Below the pieces are notes generated by a model, which searched no databases, had not been told where the DNA came from, and saw only the letters and a program-made list of their open reading frames with translations. This document shows positions 23,898 to 32,800 of a DNA stretch of 64,000 nucleotides, piece after piece. Within the stretch, counting starts at the first letter, position 1, and every line of letters starts with the position of its first letter. The position numbers and the translations under genes were made by a program. Origin of the DNA: Massilia sp. H6 (GTDB lineage: Bacteria; Pseudomonadota; Gammaproteobacteria; Burkholderiales; Burkholderiaceae_D); assembly GCF_024802625.1 (NCBI RefSeq), contig NZ_CP103371.1, forward strand, positions 2,418,001 through 2,482,000, in the 5' to 3' direction.

Positions 23898-24908
23898 TCA
23901 CATGTTCTTGAAAAACGCCAGCACGCTGGCATTCATCCTGGCATGGAAGACGGCTCGGTCGAAATCGCCCGGGTCGGCGCACAGCAGCGGCGGGCGCAGA
24001 ATGCCGCATGGCGCGAGAAAAGCGACATGTCCCGCGCCAGGCACGGAATGAAACTCGGCCCTGGCACCAAGTGCCTGGCGCACCGGCTTCATATTGGTGG
24101 AATAGGGGACGATGCGATCTTCCTCGCCGCTCCACAGCTGCACGGGTATGCGGATGTCATCGAGCGTGCCCGGTCCCATCAGAAAACCCAGGCCCGGCGC
24201 CGCCACGACCTCCGCCTTGATTCTGGGGTCATGCAAATAGTTGTTTCCCTTGCCTGCCAGGGCCGGGTCGAGCAAGGGCGACTTGCCTTCTTTGAACAAC
24301 TGGCAAATAAACTCGGGCGTTGCGGCGCAATGCGGACCAATGCGGCGCAGATCGGGTCGGGCTCCTACCGCCGCCAGTACCGTGGCGCCGCCGGCGGAAA
24401 ATCCGAAAGCGCCGATGCGCTCGGGATCGATGTGCCCTTGCCCGACCCATTGCCCGAGCATGTAGTCGATGGTGAGGCTGACTTGCTCAGTGCGTCCACT
24501 TAGCCAGGGCAGCGTTCCCGCCGCGCTCTGGTCGGCATGGTTATCGCCCGGATGCATCGGGGCCGCAACGACATGGCCAGCGCCCGCCAGCGCAAGCGCC
24601 AGGTCTGCATGACTGCCGGGGCCGCCAGCATTGCCGTGCGATATGACCACCAGCGGCAAGTTGCGCCCGGCGACAGGGGCGTCGCGGGCGACGTTCATCA
24701 TCCGCAGATCCAGCCAGGTGACGGGCCAGGACCTGGCCTCGGTCGGATACCAGATTCCGACCGTAAACGGCTGCCCATCCGTATGGAGCGCTTGCCCGAG
24801 CTGAAAGCCCACTGGACGTGCGGGGCGTAGAGCGGTCCAGACGAGCGCGATACCAAGCGCGCAGACCAGGACGAGGATGGTCAACAGGATCCGGCGACTC
24901 CATGTCAT
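23898..24908 (-). CDS. Membrane-anchored or exported alpha/beta hydrolase (PAF-acetylhydrolase/dienelactone hydrolase-like)
   Basis: The start is the ATG at 24908, set by a strong GGAGGG 6 bases upstream; the open frame extends 35 codons further without support. A hydrophobic N-terminus (residues 6-27, LLTILVLVCALGIALVW) acts as signal or anchor. The hydrolase shows the oxyanion segment VVISHGNAGGPG, the nucleophile elbow GAFGFSAGGAT, the acid in EEDRIVPY and the final His in GAGHVAFLAPCG, giving a complete Ser-Asp-His triad. Two Cys pairs near 210-220 and the C-terminus may form disulfides in the periplasm. It diverges from the ABC/M1 operon. The substrate is unknown. Confidence 0.85.
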   Translation of the reverse strand: MTWSRRILLTILVLVCALGIALVWTALRPARPVGFQLGQALHTDGQPFTVGIWYPTEARSWPVTWLDLRMMNVARDAPVAGRNLPLVVISHGNAGGPGSHADLALALAGAGHVVAAPMHPGDNHADQSAAGTLPWLSGRTEQVSLTIDYMLGQWVGQGHIDPERIGAFGFSAGGATVLAAVGARPDLRRIGPHCAATPEFICQLFKEGKSPLLDPALAGKGNNYLHDPRIKAEVVAAPGLGFLMGPGTLDDIRIPVQLWSGEEDRIVPYSTNMKPVRQALGARAEFHSVPGAGHVAFLAPCGILRPPLLCADPGDFDRAVFHARMNASVLAFFKNM

Positions 24909-25077
24909 GTTTATTCCCTCCAGAAAGAATTGTATGCGTCGATCTTCCCGAGAAAAATCCGGGAATGCAAGAAAATACGCAAACGCACGCTGCTGTCGAA
25001 TCGAGAGCGGCATGCTTGATGCATATACCGCGTATTACGTCGTTCATCCCCGTTTTCACGCAGCCTGTCACATCACG

Positions 25078-25106
25078 CTGACATTACATTTCGTAAACGC
25101 TATATT
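25078..25106 (+). promoter_or_regulatory. Sigma-70-type promoter for the ABC/M1 operon
   Basis: CTGACA (25078-25083), an optimal 17-base spacer and TATATT (25101-25106). The predicted start near 25113 leaves a leader of about 77 bases before the ABC gene ATG at 25190, which has GGAG 9 bases upstream. The remainder of 24909-25189 holds no gene that I can support. Confidence 0.6.
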
Positions 25107-25189
25107 GACTATAAGGAAATAGTTGCCCTCGGTTTGCGCATGCGCGCTAAGGGCAGACCTCCCCCTACTACATTCTGGAGAGACACACA

Positions 25190-26113
25190 ATGCTATCGAT
25201 CAAGCAGCTCAACAAGACGTATGCCAATGGCGTCAAGGCCATCAACAATGTCAGTCTCGAGATTCCGAACGGCATGTTCGGCCTGCTCGGACCTAACGGC
25301 GCCGGCAAGTCGTCCTTGATGCGGACCATCGCGACGCTGCAGGATCCCGATAGCGGCAGTATCCATTTCCACGGCCTCGACGTCCTGAAAGAAAAGCAGG
25401 CGCTGCGCCGCCAGCTCGGCTACCTGCCCCAGGACTTCGGCGTGTACGCGAAAGTCAGCGCCGAGAAGCTGCTGAATCACTTCGCCGTGCTCAAGGGACT
25501 CACCAACAAGGGCGAGCGCAAGGAAGCGGTCGAGGCGTTGCTGCACCAGACCAACCTGTGGGAAGCGCGCAAACGCGGCCTGGGCACCTATTCGGGTGGC
25601 ATGCGCCAGCGCTTCGGCATCGCCCAGGCGCTGCTCGGCGCGCCGCGCCTGGTGATCGTCGACGAGCCGACCGCCGGACTCGATCCGGACGAACGGAACC
25701 GCTTTCTCAATCTGCTGGCCAAGATCGGCGAGCAGGTGGTGGTCATCCTGTCGACCCATATCGTCGAAGACGTCACCGACCTGTGCCCGCGCATGGCCAT
25801 GATCGCCAAGGGCACGGTGCTGCTGCAGGGCGAACCGCAGGCCGCGATCGACACGCTCAAGAACCACGTCTGGCGCCGCACGGTGAGCCAGGAAGCCCTC
25901 AGCGGCTACCAGGAGCGCTTCAATGTCCTGTCCACCCGCCTGGTGGCGGGCCGGCCCCAGATCAATGTGTTCTCCGAGTCGCAGCCAGACGAAGGCTTCA
26001 CCAGCGTGGAACCGGACCTCGAAGACGTTTACTTCTTGCAGATCCGCAACGCCGGCCGTACCACGGGCACCAAGCCTCCGGTGGCGGCCCCCGGCGCACC
26101 GGTCCTGGCGTAA
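25190..26113 (+). CDS. ABC transporter ATP-binding protein (paired with an ABC-M1 fusion permease)
   Basis: An ABC-2-type ATPase of 307 residues. Walker A is GPNGAGKSS (about residues 35-43), Q-loop LPQDFG, signature YSGGMRQRFGIAQ, Walker B LVIVDEPTAGLD and the H-loop STHIVEDV. A C-terminal extension of about 85 residues follows the nucleotide-binding domain. The gene for the permease-peptidase fusion starts 9 bases after its stop, with AAGGAG between, so the pair forms one complex. Related pairs of this ATPase with a permease/M1 fusion exist in Xanthomonas, Shewanella and Massilia relatives (family knowledge), with no established substrate that I know of. Confidence 0.92.
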   Translation: MLSIKQLNKTYANGVKAINNVSLEIPNGMFGLLGPNGAGKSSLMRTIATLQDPDSGSIHFHGLDVLKEKQALRRQLGYLPQDFGVYAKVSAEKLLNHFAVLKGLTNKGERKEAVEALLHQTNLWEARKRGLGTYSGGMRQRFGIAQALLGAPRLVIVDEPTAGLDPDERNRFLNLLAKIGEQVVVILSTHIVEDVTDLCPRMAMIAKGTVLLQGEPQAAIDTLKNHVWRRTVSQEALSGYQERFNVLSTRLVAGRPQINVFSESQPDEGFTSVEPDLEDVYFLQIRNAGRTTGTKPPVAAPGAPVLA

Positions 26114-26122
26114 GGAGCGGAC

Positions 26123-29100
26123 ATGCTTAGAGAATTCTTCAGCTTCGAGCTCGCTACCCAGCTGCGCCAGCCATTGCTGTGGGTGTGCGCACTGCTGCTC
26201 GGCGCGCTCGCCTTTGGCGCCACCACCACCGACGCGATCCAGGTCGGCGGCGCCATCGGCAACGTCAACCGCAATGCCCCTCTGGTCGTGGCCCAGCTGC
26301 TCGGTGCCTTCAGCCTGATGTCGATGTTGGTCGTCACCATCTTCATTGCCGGCACCGTACTGCGTGACAGCGAGGTCGGCATTTCCGACATGCTGTTCGC
26401 CACCCCGATGAAAAAGCACGACTACCTGATCGGGCGCTTTGCCGCCGGCCTGGTGGCCTGCCTGGTCATCTTCGCCATGATCGTGGCGGGCATGATGCTT
26501 GGGCCCCTGATGCCCTGGGTCGACGCCGAGCGCGTCGGCGCCTTCCCCGGCGCGGCCTACCTGTGGGCGCTGGGCGTGCTGGTGGTGCCCAACCTGTTCT
26601 TTATTGGCGCCTTGCTGATGCTGCTGGCCTCGACCACGCGCTCGATCATGCTGGTGTATGTCGGCGTGCTGGCTTTCATCGTCCTGTGGATCGTCGCTGG
26701 CAGCTTCACCTCGGACATCGACAACGAATGGATCGCGGTGCTGACCGATCCTTTCGGGATCCGGGCGCTGAGCCGCGCATCCCGCTACTTCTCGACCGCC
26801 GAAGCCAATGCGGGCCTGCCCGCCATCGGCGGCTACCTGCTGGCCAACCGCCTGCTCTGGGGCGCGGTTGCTCTTGCGCTGTTTGGCCTGACCCTGCTGC
26901 TGTTCAAGCCGCAGCGCGCCGGCACCGCCAAACGCCTGTTCCGCAAGGCCAAGGTGGCGGCGCCGAGCGCGCCAGCGTTGGCGCCGCGCGCGCTGCCGCG
27001 CATTGCGCCGCGCTTTACCGGCGCGACCGGTGCGATCCAGTGCTGGCACATCCTGGCCTTCGATGCCGCAGCGGTGTTCAGGAGCGTGCCTTTCCTGGTC
27101 ATGCTGCTGTTTGGCATGATGAACATGGTGGGTAGCTCGATCCGGATGGGCGACATGTTCGGCACCACCGTCTATCCAATGACCCACCTGATGGTGGAGC
27201 TGCTCAACGGCAGCTTCAACTTCATGCTGGTCATCATCGTGACCTTCTACTCGGGCGAGCTGATCTTCAAGGAGCGCCAGGCAAAAATCGCCGACGTCAG
27301 CGATGCCATGCCGATGCCGTCCTGGGCGCCGCTGGTGGCCAAGAGCCTGGCCCTGGCGGGCGTGGTGCTGGCCTTCATGCTGGCGGGCGTGCTGACCGCG
27401 ATCGCGATCCAGCTGATCAAGGGCGGTGCACCGGTCGAGCCGCTGGTCTACCTCAAGGGCGTGCTGCTAACCGGACTGCCGTTCATCATGCTGGGCCTGT
27501 TCGCGACCGTGCTGCAGGTGCTCACCAATTACAAGTTCATCGGCTACCTGCTGGTGATCCTGCTGATGGTGTCGCAGATCGTCGCTGGCGTGATGCACTT
27601 CGACCACAACCTCTACAACATCGGCGGCCTGCCGCGCACGCCGTACTCGGACATGAACGGCTATGGCCATTTCATCGCGGGCTGGTCGTGGTTCGCGCTG
27701 TACTGGACCTTGTTCACGGTGGCGGCGCTGATCGTGGCCCAGGCTTTCTGGGTGCGCGGCCTGTCGACCCAATGGCGCACCCGCGTGCGCGAGGCGGGCC
27801 GCCGCCTGAAGGGCCCGTCCGGCGTGGCGCTGGCAGCCTGCCTGGTGGCGTTCGCTGGCGTGGGGGGCTGGATCTTCCACAACACGGTGAACCTGGCGCA
27901 CTACGAACCCGGCAACGTGACAATGGACAAGCAGGCTAGGTACGAAAAGACCTACCGCAAATACAAGGACTTGCCGCACGCGAAAATCACCGACGTGCGC
28001 GCCGCGGTCGACATCTATCCGGACGAGCGCCGCGTGACGATCGAGGGCAGCTACGTACTGGAAAACAAGACCAGCCAGGCGCTCGACACCTTGCGCCTGC
28101 AGCTCAATCCCGACGTCGTCACGCGCTTGTCCGGGCTGCCGGCGCATCAGGTCGAGCTCGACGACAAGGACCTGGGCTTCAAGGTAATCAAGCTGGCGCA
28201 GGCCTTGCCCCCGGGCGCGCGCTTGCCGCTCGCATTCAGCGTCGAAGTGCGCCGTCCCGGCTTCTCGAACGCCGGCACCGCCGATACGATCAACCACAAC
28301 GGCAGCTTCTTCGACAACCGCGCGTTCTTCCCGCAGATCGGCTACCAGTCATTCTATGAACTGACCGACCGCAACGAGCGCCGCAAGCGCGGCCTGGGCG
28401 AACCGGAGCGCATGGCCAAACTCGAAGACCAGGCAGCCCGCGCCGATTCGATGTTCGGTCAGTCAGCGGACTGGATCAATTTCGAGACGGTTGTCTCGAC
28501 CAGCGGCGACCAGCGCGCGCTGGCGCCGGGCAGATTGCAGAAATCGTGGAAGGAGAACGGCCGCAACTACTACCACTACAAGATGGACCAGAAGATGATG
28601 CCGTTTTTTGCCTACCTGTCGGCCGACTGGCAAGTGAAGAAGGGGCAGTGGAAGGGCATTCCGATCGAGATCTACCACGACCCCAAGCACGCGTATAACG
28701 TGGACCGGATGATCGCCAGCACCCAGAAGTCGCTCGATTATTTCACGACCCATTTCACGCCTTACCAGCACAAGCAGGTGCGCATCCTGGAATTCCCGAA
28801 CTACAGCGCGTTTGCGCAGTCGTTCGCGGGCACGATACCGTTTTCGGAAGCGATCGGCTTCATTGCCGACCTGCGCGACAAGCAGGACATCGACTATGTG
28901 TTCTACGTGACGGCCCACGAGCTGGCGCACCAGTGGTGGGGCCACCAGGTGACCGCTGCCAACGTGCAGGGCGCGAGCATGCTGATCGAGTCGCTGTCGC
29001 AGTATTCGGCGCTGATGGTGATGGAAAAGGAATACGGCCGCCACCAGATGCGCCGCTTCCTGCGCTATGAACTGGATCGTTACCTGCGCTCGCGCGGCGG

Positions 29101-29704
29101 CGAGCTGATCGAGGAGCTGCCGCTGGTGCGCGTGGAGAACCAGGATTACATCCACTACCGCAAGGGCAGCCTGGTGTTCTACCGCCTGCGCGACGAAATC
29201 GGCGAGGAAGCGCTCAATCGCGCACTCAAGCGTTTCTTGATGGACAAGGGCTACCAGGAGTCGCCGTTTACCACATCGGCCGAGCTGCTCGACTATATCC
29301 GCGCCGAGGCACCACCCGCCAAGCATGCGCTGATCAACGACCTGTTCGAGAAGATCGTGTTTTACGATAATCGCGTGCTCGAAGCCAGTGCCAAGAAGCG
29401 GCCCGATGGCCAGTGGGACGTGACCATGAAGCTGCACCTGGCCAAGATGGAAGCCGACGGCAAGGGCAAGGAAACGCCGCGCGTCTACGACGAACCGGTG
29501 GAAATCGGTATCTTTGCGCGCGCCAAGGGCGCCAAGGAAGCGGACGAACGCGTGCTGCTGCTCGACAAGCGCGTGCTCAGCGGCGACAAGCCGGAGCTGA
29601 TCATTACCGTCAAGGAGCAGCCATTCGAGGTCGGCGTCGATCCCTACAACAAGATGATCGACCGCGTCTCGCGCGACAACCGCAAGGAAGTCAGCGTGGA
29701 ATAA
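26123..29704 (+). CDS. ABC-2 permease fused to an M1 family zinc metallopeptidase
   Basis: A 1193-residue fusion. Residues 1 to about 575 form two sets of membrane helices typical of ABC-2 permeases (helices near 15-35, 55-80, 105-130, 145-170, 180-195, then 320-560). Residues from about 590 make an aminopeptidase-N-like domain with the zinc motif HELAH at 932-936 followed by QWWGHQ. The next candidate zinc ligand is Glu956, one residue further than the HEXXH-X18-E spacing of classical M1 enzymes. Membrane topology suggests the peptidase sits on the periplasmic face. It follows its ATPase by 9 bases. The role is probably peptide export coupled to trimming, but the substrate is unknown. Confidence 0.9.
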   Translation: MLREFFSFELATQLRQPLLWVCALLLGALAFGATTTDAIQVGGAIGNVNRNAPLVVAQLLGAFSLMSMLVVTIFIAGTVLRDSEVGISDMLFATPMKKHDYLIGRFAAGLVACLVIFAMIVAGMMLGPLMPWVDAERVGAFPGAAYLWALGVLVVPNLFFIGALLMLLASTTRSIMLVYVGVLAFIVLWIVAGSFTSDIDNEWIAVLTDPFGIRALSRASRYFSTAEANAGLPAIGGYLLANRLLWGAVALALFGLTLLLFKPQRAGTAKRLFRKAKVAAPSAPALAPRALPRIAPRFTGATGAIQCWHILAFDAAAVFRSVPFLVMLLFGMMNMVGSSIRMGDMFGTTVYPMTHLMVELLNGSFNFMLVIIVTFYSGELIFKERQAKIADVSDAMPMPSWAPLVAKSLALAGVVLAFMLAGVLTAIAIQLIKGGAPVEPLVYLKGVLLTGLPFIMLGLFATVLQVLTNYKFIGYLLVILLMVSQIVAGVMHFDHNLYNIGGLPRTPYSDMNGYGHFIAGWSWFALYWTLFTVAALIVAQAFWVRGLSTQWRTRVREAGRRLKGPSGVALAACLVAFAGVGGWIFHNTVNLAHYEPGNVTMDKQARYEKTYRKYKDLPHAKITDVRAAVDIYPDERRVTIEGSYVLENKTSQALDTLRLQLNPDVVTRLSGLPAHQVELDDKDLGFKVIKLAQALPPGARLPLAFSVEVRRPGFSNAGTADTINHNGSFFDNRAFFPQIGYQSFYELTDRNERRKRGLGEPERMAKLEDQAARADSMFGQSADWINFETVVSTSGDQRALAPGRLQKSWKENGRNYYHYKMDQKMMPFFAYLSADWQVKKGQWKGIPIEIYHDPKHAYNVDRMIASTQKSLDYFTTHFTPYQHKQVRILEFPNYSAFAQSFAGTIPFSEAIGFIADLRDKQDIDYVFYVTAHELAHQWWGHQVTAANVQGASMLIESLSQYSALMVMEKEYGRHQMRRFLRYELDRYLRSRGGELIEELPLVRVENQDYIHYRKGSLVFYRLRDEIGEEALNRALKRFLMDKGYQESPFTTSAELLDYIRAEAPPAKHALINDLFEKIVFYDNRVLEASAKKRPDGQWDVTMKLHLAKMEADGKGKETPRVYDEPVEIGIFARAKGAKEADERVLLLDKRVLSGDKPELIITVKEQPFEVGVDPYNKMIDRVSRDNRKEVSVE

Positions 29705-29706
29705 GC

Positions 29707-29740
29707 AGGCCGCTGCAAGGCGCCGCACTTGCAGCGGCCT
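29707..29740 (+). terminator. 13-bp hairpin after the ABC/M1 gene, no U-tract
   Basis: AGGCCGCTGCAAG (29707-29719) pairs perfectly with CTTGCAGCGGCCT (29728-29740) around an 8-base loop, two bases after the stop codon. There is no T-run, so it may stabilise the mRNA end or aid termination rather than act as a classical intrinsic terminator. Confidence 0.6.
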
Positions 29741-29834
29741 CTTGCAGCAGCATGTGCCGTGCATAACTTGCACGCAGAGCTTGCTCATTCGATAACGCAC
29801 CTTTAGGCTGGAGGTATTTCCTAGAATAAAATCT

Positions 29835-32800
29835 ATGCGCTACCTCCCGCTTGCCCTTGCCATCCAGCTTGCCGTTCTTGCCGGCTCCCATACCGTCCTG
29901 GCCGCGCCTGGCCAGGCCCTCATCGACAAGGCTGGCCCGGTACAGGGCGCGAAGGCGGAATTGCAACGGTCCGCGCCTCTGCCCGCCTGGGCGCAGCCGC
30001 TGGCGGACATTCCCGAAACCGGACGCACCGACGCCGTCGTGTTGCGCCTGCATGAAACCCAGGCCTTGGCGGGCGATACGCCAGCTTACCTGGTCAATCG
30101 TGCGATCCAGGTGAATGACAGCAGCGCGCTCGCCGCGATCGGGCAACCGAGCCTGAATTACTTCCCCAGCTACCAGACATTGAGCCTGCACCGCGTCGTC
30201 ATCCTGCGCGGCGGCAAGGTACTGGATCGAACCGCCAGTGTCTCGGCGCGCGTGCTGCAACGCGAGACGGCTATCGAGCAGGGTGTCTATGGCGGCGCGA
30301 GCACGATCCAGCTTTTGCTGGAAGACGTGCGGGTAGGCGACACCTTGTGGATGACCTATAGCGTGACGGGCGCCAACCCTGTATTCGGAAAGAAATGGTT
30401 TGACGAATATAACTGGGACCAGCTGGCGCCGATCGAACTGCGCCGCGTGACCGTCTTGTCTCCCAGGCAGCGCAAGCTGGCATGGCGCCAGCTGGGCGAT
30501 TTTCGCACCGACAAAATCGCCGTGCGCAGCAGCGCGGTGGGCCCGTATGACCTGTTGGTATTCGAGGGCAAGGGCATCGAAGCGCTCGACGACGAAGCGT
30601 CGATCCCGAGCGACTACCTGGCTGCGAGGAGCTTGCAGTTTTCCGAATTTGCCGACTGGGCCTCGGTGGCCGAGTGGGCGGGCAGCTTATTTGCGCCCAT
30701 GGCTGGCAACCCTGCCGTCAAAGCACAGGCCGATCAGTTCCGCAAGCTGGCAACGCCACTGGCACGCGCCTCCGCGGCCCTGCGTTGGGTGCAGGACGAA
30801 ATCCGTTATTTCAGCGTCTCGATCGGCGAGAATTCACACCGGCCGCAAGCGCCCGGCACCGTGCTCAAACGCCGCTACGGGGACTGCAAGGATAAAAGCT
30901 ACCTATTGATGTCACTGCTGGGCGAGCTTGGCATCGCAGCCAAGCCAGTCTTGCTATCTACCGGTGCGCCGGGCCTGCCGGCCAGGGTCGGTCCGTCGCC
31001 AGGATGGTTCGACCATGTGATCGTCGAAATTCTCGTCGACGGCAAACGCTACTACGTCGATCCGACCCGTAGCGGCCAGCAGGTAGGGCTCGATGCGCTC
31101 TCCACTGCCTTCCCCGGCGCATCGGCCCTCGTGGTCGCCCCTGGCACAACCGCATTGACCGTCCTTCCGGAGTCTGGCCAGCGCGAGCCAAACTACGAAG
31201 TCAATGAGACCATCGCCATCGCCGGCTACGACGGCGATGCCACCCTGGAAACGCGTGTGCTGTTCCGCGCAGAGCTGGCGGAAATCTGGCGCCAGCGCCT
31301 GGGCGCGCTGTCTCCCCTTGAGCTGAAGAAAGTTGCCACTGGGGATTACCAAAAACGCTATCCTGGCATCTTTCCCGTCGATGCCCCGGTCGTGGTCGAC
31401 GACAAGCAGACCAACCGGGTGGAACTGCGGTCACGCTATCGCTTGCCCAAGGCGGTCAAGCTGGCCGATGGTGCCTTGTCGATCGAGTATCGGGTCGGGA
31501 TGCTCGACGGCGTCGTGGGCCTGCCCGACAAGCTGCAACGCAGCTATCCGCTGGATATGCCAGCGGCAAGATTCCACGGCCGTTACCGCCTGAACATCCA
31601 GTGGCCCGAGGATGTCCGCGCGAACGAAGCGCCGTGGTCGCGCAACGTTGACAACCGATTTTTCCACGCGCATGAAGCTTATGTGTTCCGCGGCAACCAG
31701 CTGCAGCATATGGTCGACTACCGCACCAGGGCGCACACGGTGCCGGCATCCGAAGTAGCCGAACTGCACGCAGCGGCCAAGCAAATTGACGACCTGGGCT
31801 ATGGCCGTTACACCTCGCGGCCGGAGCAGAGGATCGAGAAGCAGGCAGCTGGCTACAGCGCACGCGACGTCGACCTGGTGCGCATGACCGCCAAGGCAAA
31901 TGAACTTGCGCAGTCGATGGCCGGCCAGGACGACGCTGCCATGAAGCGCGGCCAGGCTTGCCTGCTGCTGCAACTGGCCAGTGCTGCGGACGGGATCGTC
32001 CTGCCGGCCAACAAGAAAGTCGTTACCCAGGCCTGGCGCGTTATCAAGGACGATGCCAGCGACCGGACGGCGCGGGCATGCCGCGCGCGCATGGCATTCG
32101 AGAGAGGCGACTTTGCCGCCAGCGCCCGCCTGTACCAAGAGCTGGGCGCCGCCCCGGCCGCAGGGCAAGCGGACGAATTGCGCAATCTGGCCTGGGCGCA
32201 GTTCTTCCAGGGCCAGAGCGAACTGGCACTGGCAACGATGCAACAGTACGAAGATGCGCAGGCCGGGCTCGCGGTACGCTCGGGCGCCGAGCTCGACCTG
32301 ATCGACAGGATCGCGCTCTTGCAGCGCAGCGGGCAGGGACTGCTGCCCGGGATGCGCGAGCGCGCCGCCCATGCGCCGGACGGCCCGTGGCCGCGCCCGC
32401 TGCTCGCCATGCAGGCAGGTCTGATCAGCCCGGAGGCGCTGCTGACCCAGGTTGACGCAATGCCCGATCACGCCCGCGCCTATGCCCTGACCGAAGCCCT
32501 GTTCTATTTGGGGCAGATGCGGTTGGCGTCCCGTGACACGGCCGGTGCGGTGGCCGTCTTGCGCAGGCTGGAAGAAAGCGGCATCCGCAGCTCCCATTTG
32601 TATCTGCAGGGCGTGGCGGAACTGCGCATGCTGGACAAGGTGACAGCGGATTCGCGGACCCTGGGTCAGGGCATCGCGGCCGACCCGGCCCAGGCCGCGC
32701 AGCGGTACAGCCTGGCCGCCGACAATGGCGATGCCCAGGCCAGCCTCGCGCTGTCCGAGCGCTATCGCACGGGTAAGGGCGTTTCCAGGGACGAGCAGAG

